Assembly: GCA_035299585.1 (NCBI GenBank)
Contig: DATGWF010000044.1
Location: 1 to 12,713, forward strand
Reading direction: 5' to 3'
DNA: 12,713 bases
From: DATGWF01 sp035299585
GTDB lineage: Bacteria > Actinomycetota > Actinomycetes > Actinomycetales > Microbacteriaceae
A program made the position numbers and the translations under genes. Under the pieces are notes generated by a model. It was not told where the DNA came from. It was given only the letters and a program-made list of their open reading frames with translations, and did not search any database. This document shows, one piece after another, positions 1-9,346 of this stretch. Numbering within the stretch: position 1 is the stretch's first letter; each line of letters begins with the position of its first letter.

Positions 1-953
1 AAGGCGAGCCGTGTGTCACCCACGTCGGCACCGACGGCGCGGGCCACTTCGTGAAGATGATCCACAACGGCATCGAGTACGCAGACATGCAGCTCATCGC
101 CGAGGCCTACAACCTCATCCGCCGCGGCACGGGCAAGTCCCCCGCCGAGATCGCCGACATTTTCGCCGAGTGGAACCGAGGCGAGCTGCAGTCGTACCTC
201 ATCGAGATTACGGCCGAGGTGTTGCGTCAGGTGGACGCCGAGACCGGCCGCCCGCTCGTGGATGTCATCGTTGACCAAGCCGGCGCCAAGGGCACCGGAG
301 CCTGGACGGTGCAGACCGCGCTCGACCTGGGTGTTCCGGTCTCCGGCATTGCCGAGGCAGTCTTTGCGCGCAGTACCTCGAGCCACCCGGAGCAACGCGC
401 GGCCGCCTCGAACCTGCCGGGCCCCGCCGTTGCATTCCGCGTGACTGACAGCGACGCCTTCATCGAGGACGTGCGCCGAGCGCTGTACGCTTCCAAGATC
501 GTTGCGTACTCGCAGGGCTTCGACGCCATCATCGCCGGCGCTCAGGAATACGGCTGGAACATCGACAAGGGCGACATCGCGGCCATCTGGCGTGGCGGAT
601 GCATCATTCGTGCTCAGTTCTTGAACCGCATCACGGAGGCCTACGCCGCCGACCCGAGCCTCGTCCTGTTGCTCGCCGCACCGTACTTCCGCGACGCCAT
701 CAGTGCCGCACAGGAGGCGTGGCGCCGAGTCGTCGTTTCGGCAACGCAGGCCGGCATCCCTGCTCCCGCGTTCGGTTCGAGCCTGTCCTACTACGACGCC
801 CTCCGCGCCGATCGGCTCCCGGCTGCGCTCGTGCAGGGCCAACGCGACTTCTTCGGCGCCCACACGTACAAGCGAATCGACAAGCCCGGCGTGTTCCACA
901 CGCTGTGGTCGGGCGACCGCTCTGAAGTTTCGACGACGCCGAGCTCACACTAG
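1..953 (+). CDS. gnd: 6-phosphogluconate dehydrogenase, decarboxylating (C-terminal part, 5' end outside window)
   Basis: The enzyme oxidatively decarboxylates 6-phosphogluconate to ribulose 5-phosphate with NADP+ in the cytosolic oxidative pentose phosphate pathway. The reading frame is open from the window edge (first full codon at 3) and runs 316 residues to a TAG at 951. It starts in the family's linker into the all-helical C-terminal domain. The catalytic K-M-I-H-N segment is at codons 18-22 of the fragment, matching Lys183/His186/Asn187 of the E. coli enzyme, so about 165 N-terminal residues (the Rossmann NADP domain) lie upstream of the window. The substrate-binding C-terminal tail is present (FFGAHTYKR, then FHTLWSGDRSEV). 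Total length would fit the long 6PGDH type of about 470-480 residues. A 7-bp inverted repeat (940-946/958-964) surrounds the stop codon, but without a T-run it is a poor terminator. The neighbouring exporter genes have no obvious metabolic link. Confidence 0.96.
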   Translation, partial: GEPCVTHVGTDGAGHFVKMIHNGIEYADMQLIAEAYNLIRRGTGKSPAEIADIFAEWNRGELQSYLIEITAEVLRQVDAETGRPLVDVIVDQAGAKGTGAWTVQTALDLGVPVSGIAEAVFARSTSSHPEQRAAASNLPGPAVAFRVTDSDAFIEDVRRALYASKIVAYSQGFDAIIAGAQEYGWNIDKGDIAAIWRGGCIIRAQFLNRITEAYAADPSLVLLLAAPYFRDAISAAQEAWRRVVVSATQAGIPAPAFGSSLSYYDALRADRLPAALVQGQRDFFGAHTYKRIDKPGVFHTLWSGDRSEVSTTPSSH

Positions 954-1063
954 CGAGGAGCTCGTTCGCACGGTTCAGCGTGTGGACGGACACGACGCGC
1001 AGACTGCGCGGCTACCTACCCTGTCTGAGCCCGTTGTGGGATCAGATTCGGTCGGGAGACTCC

Positions 1064-1804
1064 ATGGTTGATGTTGCACGCCCTCTTGCCGTCGCGGCGA
1101 CGCACGTGACGAAACGTTTCGGACAGGGTGATGCAGCTGTCACCGCCCTCGACGACATCTCGGTCGAATGTGAACGCGGCAGCTTCACCGCGATCATGGG
1201 CCCTTCGGGCTCTGGGAAATCGACACTGATGCACCTGCTCTCGGGGCTCGATACAGCCGACTCCGGCGAAATCACGATTGGCGAGACCCGCTTGAGCGGC
1301 TTGAGCGACCGCGGACTCACCGAGTTACGGCGAAAGCACGTCGGCTTCATCTTCCAGGCGTACAACCTGGTCCCCACGCTCACCGCCGAGCAAAACATCG
1401 CACTCCCCTCCTTGCTCGCCGGGCAGGCGATTGATTCCGCTGCGATTCGGAGTCTCGCGGCCACACTCGGTCTCGAGGGACGTCTCAGACATCTTCCGGC
1501 CCAACTTTCCGGCGGTCAGCAACAACGGGTCGCCATAGCGCGCGCCCTGTTTTCACAGCCGGACGTAATCTTTGCTGACGAACCCACCGGGAACCTCGAC
1601 TTGCAGCGCGGACTCGAAGTGCTGAGCATCCTGCAACGAGGCGCCCGCGAGCTCGGCCAGACCATCATCATGGTCACCCACGACGCACATGCGGCTTCCT
1701 ACGCCGACCGCGTGATTGTGCTCGCCGACGGAAAGATCCGTGACACCATGGCCGGCGGCGATGCACTGAGCATCGCGCAGACTCTCGCACGGATCGCGGC
1801 CTGA
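1064..1804 (+). CDS. ABC transporter ATP-binding protein, MacB/LolD-type
   Basis: This is the cytoplasmic ATPase subunit of an FtsX-type (type VII) ABC exporter, 246 residues, the usual size for the family. Visible motifs in order are Walker A GPSGSGKST (46-54), Q-loop Gln98 in FIFQAYNLVP, signature LSGGQ (148-152), Walker B VIFADEPTGNLD (168-179) with catalytic Glu173, and the H-loop His206 in VTHD. The early Q-loop text and the ADEPTGNLD string are typical of the LolD/MacB/BceA/FtsE group. I chose ATG 1064 because a purine-rich GGGAGA lies 4 bases upstream (1054-1059) and the ABC fold begins about ten residues later. A longer frame from GTG 980 adds 28 residues with no family match. The permease gene begins one base after this stop, so the two are surely co-translated. 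The substrate cannot be read from the sequence; lipoprotein, peptide or antimicrobial export are the family options. Confidence 0.93.
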   Translation: MVDVARPLAVAATHVTKRFGQGDAAVTALDDISVECERGSFTAIMGPSGSGKSTLMHLLSGLDTADSGEITIGETRLSGLSDRGLTELRRKHVGFIFQAYNLVPTLTAEQNIALPSLLAGQAIDSAAIRSLAATLGLEGRLRHLPAQLSGGQQQRVAIARALFSQPDVIFADEPTGNLDLQRGLEVLSILQRGARELGQTIIMVTHDAHAASYADRVIVLADGKIRDTMAGGDALSIAQTLARIAA

Positions 1805-1805
1805 C

Positions 1806-3206
1806 ATGTGGCGCCTGTCGCTTCAGATGTTCCGCGGCAACCTTCGCCGGTTCGTCGGCGCGATACTCGCTGGTTTCCTCGCGAGTGGGTTTTTCGCGAC
1901 AGTGCTGTTGTTCATCGCGCTCATCAACGCGGCGACCGAGCAGTCCATGGGGTCTGCCGCCGAAGACAACGAGGTTGGCGCTCAAGCCATCCTGGGCTTC
2001 GTTGCTATCGGACTCATCGTGGCCGGATCGGTGGTATTCACGACCTTCTCGGTCATCGTCACCCAACGCACGAGCGAACTTGCGCTCATGCGCTGCCTCG
2101 GCGCGAGTCGCAACCAGGTGCGTCGGAGTATCGTCCGCGAGGCGTTTGGGCTCGGTGTGATTTCGTCGGTTCTCGGCGATGCCGTCGCGCTGCTGTGCGC
2201 GACTGTCGTGGCAGGCGTGAACCATGTCCCGTTCGTCGTTCCGCCCGCGGCACTCCTCTGGCCCATCATCATCACTACGCTCCTCTTCATCGGAGCGGCC
2301 CTCGTCCCGGCGCGCGCCGCGACGCGAGTCGCTCCACTCGCGGCACTGCGGCCGCTGTCGAGCGGCATCGCCGATCGCCGCGGAAGTCGAGTCCGGCTCG
2401 CGCTTGGCGCCGTGATCGCCATCGCCGGGCTCTCCCTCCTCGTGTTTGGGGCGATTGCGCCCAGCAACCTCGTTGGGATTTCGGCACTGGGCGGCCTGAG
2501 CGTCGCTGTCGGCGTGATGCTGACCGGGCTGTGGCTGATTCCCGCACTCGTGGTCGCCGTCGGCCGCATGTTCGGCTCGAAACGCATCGCCCTCACGCTT
2601 GCGCGACTGAATGCCACGCGGCAGCCACGTCGCCTCGCCTCGACGGCGAACGCGTTCATCGTCGGTATTTCGCTCGTCGCCATGATTCAGTCGGGCATGC
2701 TCGTCGCCAATACGCGATTGGAAAACTGGGTCTTCGCAACCGCAGCAGAACAAGGCTTCGACCCGAACGAAACCATTGTCCAGGTTCGAGAATCGCTTGC
2801 GGCGGTCGCAAACATCGTGAGCGCGCTTCTGGCCGTAGCGGTTCTCGTCGCGATCGTGGGCATCTCCAACACGACCGCCCTCTCGGTTTCCGAGCGGTCC
2901 CGCGAGAACGCGTTGCTTCGCGCGCTCGGACTCTCTCGGGGCAAGCTCCGAGCAGCTCTGCTCGCTGAAGCCCTGCTCGTCTCCACGTGTGCGGCGCTCA
3001 TCGGCATCGTTCTGGGCTGGCTTCTCGGCACCTTCGGTGTCAATGCGCTCCTCAACACCTATCTCGGATCGTTTGCACTCGTTGTCCCGTGGGCGGCAAT
3101 AGCTGCTCTCCTCGGCATCGCGGTGGCCGCTGGAATACTCGCCACGCTCCTCCCGGCACGACGCGCCACCAGGCTCTCGCCGGTGGCGGCACTCGCCTAC
3201 GAGTAA
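1806..3206 (+). CDS. FtsX-like ABC permease, compact ten-helix two-repeat form
   Basis: This is the membrane partner of the preceding ATPase, 466 residues, starting at an ATG one base after the ATPase stop. By eye there are ten membrane segments, near 16-40, 61-84, 114-138, 144-168, 197-218, 226-252, 282-302, 333-357, 385-410 and 427-449. The two ends are duplicated FtsX units. ELALMRCLGAS (91-101) matches ENALLRALGLS (367-377), both followed by an amphipathic coupling helix. VPARAATRVAPLAAL (167-181) matches LPARRATRLSPVAAL (449-463). The layout 4+2+4 is that of BceB-type permeases, but the loop between helices 7 and 8 is only about 30 residues, and the loop after helix 1 about 20. Neither the MacB core domain nor the roughly 200-residue BceB sensor domain is present. 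The helix count is an estimate from hydrophobicity. The substrate is unknown. Transcription probably ends at the hairpin at 3221-3255. Confidence 0.9.
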   Translation: MWRLSLQMFRGNLRRFVGAILAGFLASGFFATVLLFIALINAATEQSMGSAAEDNEVGAQAILGFVAIGLIVAGSVVFTTFSVIVTQRTSELALMRCLGASRNQVRRSIVREAFGLGVISSVLGDAVALLCATVVAGVNHVPFVVPPAALLWPIIITTLLFIGAALVPARAATRVAPLAALRPLSSGIADRRGSRVRLALGAVIAIAGLSLLVFGAIAPSNLVGISALGGLSVAVGVMLTGLWLIPALVVAVGRMFGSKRIALTLARLNATRQPRRLASTANAFIVGISLVAMIQSGMLVANTRLENWVFATAAEQGFDPNETIVQVRESLAAVANIVSALLAVAVLVAIVGISNTTALSVSERSRENALLRALGLSRGKLRAALLAEALLVSTCAALIGIVLGWLLGTFGVNALLNTYLGSFALVVPWAAIAALLGIAVAAGILATLLPARRATRLSPVAALAYE

Positions 3207-3220
3207 CCCGACGGCTATAA

Positions 3221-3255
3221 ACGGGCGGCCCCGGGAATTCCCCGGGGCCGCCCGT
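3221..3255. terminator. Bidirectional intrinsic terminator between the exporter operon and secA
   Basis: Perfect 15-bp inverted repeat: arms at 3221-3235 and 3241-3255 with a 5-base AATTC loop, and arms almost entirely G and C. It lies 14 bases after the permease stop and 7 bases after the secA stop (3263, read from the other strand), so it can serve both convergent transcripts. On the + strand a T-rich stretch (TTCTTTTT, about 3266-3273) follows within the secA 3' end. On the - strand the sequence after the stem is only modestly T-rich (TTATAG). Confidence 0.85.
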
Positions 3256-3262
3256 CTGAGCA

Positions 3263-6007
<2,745 letters not shown>

Positions 6008-6100
6008 GAATGCTCTCCTTAGTGAGTCTGCGACGAAGCGCGGCGTATGCCCCGCTATCGACTCTCGCAAGCCTAGTGCCCACGAGCTGAAACTCGCCTC

Positions 6101-6151
6101 GAAAGCAAACCGGTCCGGGTCGAACCCGCGCGTGGTGTCGGTGCGGACCGG
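6101..6151 (-). terminator. Candidate hairpin terminator or attenuator after hpf
   Basis: Perfect 8-bp arms CCGGTCCG/CGGACCGG at 6144-6151 and 6110-6117, enclosing 26 bases. On the - strand the stem is followed at once by TTTGCTTTC (6109-6101). It starts 17 bases after the hpf stop and ends about 94 bases before the secA start, so it could end or attenuate hpf transcription. The loop is long and can fold in other ways (GGGT/ACCC inside), and the T-run is interrupted, so efficiency is uncertain. A TAGGCT at 6070-6075 might be the -10 of a secA promoter, but I see no good -35 for it. Confidence 0.4.
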
Positions 6152-6168
6152 AAACGTGCTGGGTGCGT

Positions 6169-6810
6169 CTACGACACGACGTTCAAATGGATGACGCCGT
6201 AGTCCCAGCCCTTCCGGCGATATACCACCGACGGGCGGCCCGAGTCGGCGTCCGAAAAGAGATAGAAGTCGTGGCCGACGAGTTCCATGGCGTCGAGTGC
6301 CTCGGTCACCGTCATGGGTGTCCCGTCGAAGGTCTTCTCTCGAATGACCACCGGCGAGTATGTCTCCTCGACGTGCTCAACCTCAACCGCCGGGGTCGCG
6401 CCGGTCGCGACCGACACGAGGGCATCTCCCTCGATTGGGCTCAGCGCCACATCGGCGAAGTCATGAGCGACGGCATCGCGGAGCGAGAGGCTGCCGTGAC
6501 CCTTTCGATAATCCTTGGAACGATCCTTCGCGCGACGGAGCCGCTCGAGAATGCGCGACTGGGCGACATCAAAAGCGGCGTACTTGTCGCTGCCCTCCGC
6601 TTCGGCACGCACGGGAGCGCCCTTTCGGACAACCGTAATCTCGACCCGGTCCGGTCCGGAACGGCCGTTGGTCGAGTGGTGGCGCGAGAGCTTCACTTGC
6701 ACGGAATGCGCGTTCTCGGCGAGTTGGCCAATCTTGTGGGACTTTTCCGCCACGTACTCGCGAAATCGATCGGTGACACCCGCGTTGCGGCCGATGATGC
6801 TGAGTTCCAT
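6169..6810 (-). CDS. hpf: Ribosome hibernation promoting factor, long form (HPF/RaiA family)
   Basis: Long-form HPF binds the 30S decoding region and pairs two ribosomes into inactive 100S dimers in stress or stationary phase. This protein has 213 residues. The N-terminal S30AE (Y1) beta-alpha domain, about 1-100, opens with MELSIIGRNAGVTDRFREYV and includes DKYAAFDVAQSRILERLRRAKDR. A linker follows, then the C-terminal dimerisation domain (about 155-210) with VIREKTFDGTPMTVTEALDAM and the conserved DFYLFSDADSGRPSVVYRRK. The presence of the C-terminal domain separates it from short HPF and YfiA. ATG 6810 is fixed by the domain start and by GGGAGG five bases upstream. A -35/-10 pair sits about 70 bases ahead (6878-6906), and a short hairpin lies in the leader. 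The position directly upstream of secA matches the order known in Mycobacterium tuberculosis. Confidence 0.96.
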   Translation of the reverse strand: MELSIIGRNAGVTDRFREYVAEKSHKIGQLAENAHSVQVKLSRHHSTNGRSGPDRVEITVVRKGAPVRAEAEGSDKYAAFDVAQSRILERLRRAKDRSKDYRKGHGSLSLRDAVAHDFADVALSPIEGDALVSVATGATPAVEVEHVEETYSPVVIREKTFDGTPMTVTEALDAMELVGHDFYLFSDADSGRPSVVYRRKGWDYGVIHLNVVS

Positions 6811-6833
6811 GTGAACCTCCCAACGATGGCGTG

Positions 6834-6854
6834 CCGCCCAAGGGATTCGGGCGG
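6834..6854 (-). promoter_or_regulatory. Leader hairpin ahead of the hpf ribosome site
   Basis: Perfect 6-bp stem CCGCCC/GGGCGG (6834-6839 and 6849-6854) with a 9-base loop. It lies within the predicted hpf 5' leader, between the expected transcription start (about 6871) and the GGGAGG ribosome site (6816-6821). It could affect initiation or mRNA stability, or simply be chance in GC-rich DNA. Confidence 0.35.
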
Positions 6855-6877
6855 TCGAAGCGCGCCTCCTGAGTGGA

Positions 6878-6906
6878 AACCTACTCCGCGAAGGGTCGCT
6901 TGTCAC
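6878..6906 (-). promoter_or_regulatory. hpf promoter (-35/-10)
   Basis: Reading the - strand, GTGACA (6906-6901, five of six bases of TTGACA) and TAGGTT (6883-6878, fits TANNNT) are separated by exactly 17 bases. The expected start is near 6871, giving a leader of about 60 bases before the hpf ATG. This is the best promoter-like pair in the window. It lies in the divergent hpf-comF gap. I found no comparable pair for comF. Confidence 0.65.
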
Positions 6907-6992
6907 CCCCTCGAGCCCTCGAATTCGCCGAGAAACATCTGCGTCTGTGGAAGTGACAGAAATCCCGTCCCCCACTCGACAAGACTTCGACG

Positions 6993-7673
6993 GTGAACGA
7001 ACCAAACCAGACCCTCGCAGCGTTCCGAAGCAGGGTGGTAGTCGCCGCCCACTGGGCCATCGCCAGCCGGTGTCGCGTGTGTGCCTCTCCCGGGACGGGT
7101 TTCTGCTCCGGCTGTGCCACCGCACTGCGAGGGGGACCGAGGCGTGAGCGACGCCCGCGATACGGACTTTCGGTCTGGGTGGCGATACCGCCCTCTGGCG
7201 GCTCGCAACGGGTTGTCGCAACCTTCAAGCGTTCGGGTTCGATGACGCTCGCTCGCGCCCTCGCCGGCGCCCTGAAGATTCTCGCCGACACCCGCAGCGG
7301 CCAGACTGAAGACGCCCTCCTGGTGATACCCCCGACCCGCCGAAGCGCACTCCGCCGCCGAGGGTTCCATCCCGTTGCGCTCGTTACGCGGGCCGCAGGG
7401 CTCCGCGCGATCAGCGTGGGCCGGGTGCGCACCGGCGTCCGCGACCAGCGGGGTCTCGGTGCCCAATTGCGAGCCGACAATATCCACGGCGCGTTTCAGC
7501 TTCGCGCGCACGACCGGCGACGAATCGCGGGAGCTCGGGTGGTTCTGCTCGACGACGTGCTCACCACGGGAGCGACCCTTGCCGAGCTCGAGCGACTCTG
7601 CCGCTCGGCCGGCGCGACCGTTGTCGAGCACTGGGCCATCAGCTGCACGCCCGTCGAGAAGGTCGTGGTCTAA
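6993..7673 (+). CDS. comF: ComF family phosphoribosyltransferase-like protein
   Basis: ComF proteins join a small zinc-binding N-terminus to a type I phosphoribosyltransferase fold. In naturally competent bacteria they take part in DNA uptake; in actinobacteria the role is not established. The protein has 226 residues. The zinc site is Cys27, Cys30, Cys38 and Cys41 (CxxC-x7-CxxC). RRRGFHPV (121-128) and DQRGLGAQLRADNIHGAF (151-168) are standard ComF signatures. The PRPP-binding loop VVLLDDVLTTGATL is at 183-196 with both Asp residues intact. GTG 6993 is the first start after an in-frame stop at 6954 but has no purine-rich ribosome site. Either the mRNA is leaderless or translation begins at GTG 7035, still ahead of the zinc site. 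The gene runs opposite to all its neighbours. Its TAA overlaps the lpqB stop codon tail to tail. Confidence 0.92.
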   Translation: MNEPNQTLAAFRSRVVVAAHWAIASRCRVCASPGTGFCSGCATALRGGPRRERRPRYGLSVWVAIPPSGGSQRVVATFKRSGSMTLARALAGALKILADTRSGQTEDALLVIPPTRRSALRRRGFHPVALVTRAAGLRAISVGRVRTGVRDQRGLGAQLRADNIHGAFQLRAHDRRRIAGARVVLLDDVLTTGATLAELERLCRSAGATVVEHWAISCTPVEKVVV

Positions 7674-9346
7674 CGCAACCCAATCTGCGTGGCGAGAACG
7701 CGAATTCCGTTCGCCCGGACCTGCCAGCTCGCGCCGGTCGACTGCAGAATCTGACCTTCCGCATCGAGGATTCGCAGTTCCCGTGACGAATTCCCGGTCG
7801 CGAGTGCGAGCGCATTCGGTGGAGCCGGCGCGCGCGACGACGAGCCGCCGACCTGGGCGAACGTCACCTCTCGAGCCGCGGTATCCGATCGCCCGAGAAC
7901 CACAATCGTCGAGGAATCCGCCCAACCAACAGCATCGCCGGTGCCGAAATACTCGGTGACGGGCAACGGTGAACCGAGTGAGGTTGGAGCGCCACCCGCG
8001 CCGCGATTGACGGCGGCAACGACGATGCGAGTCACGGCCCCGTCTTGAAGGACCGCCGCGAGCCTCGCTCCGTCCCGAGAAACGGCGAACGCCTCGAGTG
8101 CGACGTTTCCCCACGCGACCGGCAACGTCACGGCGGAGCCGTCGGGCCCGTGCCACACCATCGGTCCCGCCTCCTGGCTCGACCAAATGCCGCCCGCAAA
8201 GTCCACTGCGGGGGCCAGCCAACCCGCGCCACTGACAATCCGCTCCGTCCCGCTTGCACTCACCCGACTGATGCCGACCGCCGACCGGACAGCAGCGAAG
8301 GCACCGCCGATACCGAGCGCGATGCTGTCCGGGCCGAGCGCGGCAATGGCGCCGGAGAGCGTCGGGTCAACCTCGACCTGGTTGGAGACGTTCGACAGAT
8401 ATCCAAAGCCGGCGTCACCCATCACCGCGGGACGTGCATCGACGAGCGCTTCGGTTTGCGGAGACGGCACGAGAAGCCTCGGATTCTCCGGCGACCCGTT
8501 GACGCTCAGCGAAAGTCCGGTGATTGCGCTGACACCGGACAGACTCGACCGAATCTGTGCGGAGATACGCGAGAGCGTCTGCGCATCGGGCACTTGGTCA
8601 ATCGCGAGGTTCACCGAGGCCGAGCCATTGACGATGGGCACTGAATCGGAATCGAGCTGCGCACCGGCCGGGATGGCAGTCGTCACACCCGGTGCGAGCC
8701 ATGGGGCCGGTCCGGCAACGAGCGCTCGAACAATCGCGGTCTGCGTTGTCTCCCGCCGCGCAAACCAGCGCACATCGGGTACGAAGAATCGCCCGTCTGC
8801 AGAGAAGAACTGCAGCCGGTATGCGCCAAACACGATGCCAAAGGAGGACTGGTCGATCACGATGCCCTGTGGTGCCCGACTCATTCGCCACTGCCCATCC
8901 ACCTGTGCGAACGTATAGTTTCGCGTTTCTGCGGCGGCCGCTGGCGAGGCGACATACATGCCGTCGGCACCGACCGTTGCGAGCGGGCGCACCCGAAGCG
9001 CGATTGAGGCATCGCTCGTCGCATCAAAGGAACGCTGGAGTGGCGCGTCGACGGTCGTTCCCGCGTCCGGTTTCCAAATCTTGGAGAAACTGGGAGTGAG
9101 GAACTCTCGCGCGATGCGATAGTCGAGCTGCGGACTTGCCGCCGCGGCGAGGAATCCCTCGAGGATTTGCTGCGGCGAGTCCCCCTCCTGGGGTCCACGT
9201 GCGAGGATGTCGAGCTCGACGCCCGAGCTCGACTCGAATGTGATGCCGGCGTTCACCCCACCACTCGTCGGAATACTCGCGCAACCACCGAGCAGCGCAA
9301 TCGAGGCGAATGCCACGAGGGTGCGAAGCAGTCGCCTAGACCTCAT
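7670..9346 (-). CDS. lpqB: LpqB lipoprotein (GerMN domain and beta-propeller)
   Basis: LpqB is an extracytoplasmic lipoprotein that interacts with the MtrB sensor domain and modulates MtrAB signalling. This one has 558 residues, the usual length. A positively charged start and a hydrophobic stretch lead to the lipobox LGGC with Cys22. QEGDSPQQILEGFLAAA (53-69) is the conserved LpqB N-terminal motif. A GerMN domain follows at about 200-285 (TAIVRALVAGPAPWLAPGV onward), then a C-terminal beta-propeller-like region to the end. ATG 9346 is set by the signal peptide and by GGGAGG five bases upstream; a longer frame upstream is only mtrB read in another phase. The first 11 bases overlap the end of mtrB, which implies translational coupling. 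The 3' end overlaps the stop of the convergent comF by 4 bases, and no terminator hairpin is visible there. Confidence 0.95.
   Translation of the reverse strand: MRSRRLLRTLVAFASIALLGGCASIPTSGGVNAGITFESSSGVELDILARGPQEGDSPQQILEGFLAAAASPQLDYRIAREFLTPSFSKIWKPDAGTTVDAPLQRSFDATSDASIALRVRPLATVGADGMYVASPAAAAETRNYTFAQVDGQWRMSRAPQGIVIDQSSFGIVFGAYRLQFFSADGRFFVPDVRWFARRETTQTAIVRALVAGPAPWLAPGVTTAIPAGAQLDSDSVPIVNGSASVNLAIDQVPDAQTLSRISAQIRSSLSGVSAITGLSLSVNGSPENPRLLVPSPQTEALVDARPAVMGDAGFGYLSNVSNQVEVDPTLSGAIAALGPDSIALGIGGAFAAVRSAVGISRVSASGTERIVSGAGWLAPAVDFAGGIWSSQEAGPMVWHGPDGSAVTLPVAWGNVALEAFAVSRDGARLAAVLQDGAVTRIVVAAVNRGAGGAPTSLGSPLPVTEYFGTGDAVGWADSSTIVVLGRSDTAAREVTFAQVGGSSSRAPAPPNALALATGNSSRELRILDAEGQILQSTGASWQVRANGIRVLATQIGLR

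Noticed and set aside
940..964. 7-bp inverted repeat around the gnd stop codon as a terminator
   Set aside because: Short stem, 11-base loop, coding sequence forms one arm, and no T-run follows. Too weak to call.
980..1063. Possible earlier GTG start for the ABC ATPase, adding 28 residues
   Set aside because: No good ribosome site and no match to family N-termini, while ATG 1064 has GGGAGA at proper spacing.
6110..6130. GGGTTCGACCC on the - strand, resembling a tRNA T-arm
   Set aside because: The flanks do not form a five-pair T-stem, and no acceptor, D or anticodon arm is present nearby. It is part of the hairpin downstream of hpf.
6903..8222. A - strand open frame of about 440 codons spanning comF and the end of lpqB
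   Set aside because: It is antisense to ComF and out of frame with LpqB, both of which have clear family motifs. Its composition is an arginine- and glycine-rich shadow.
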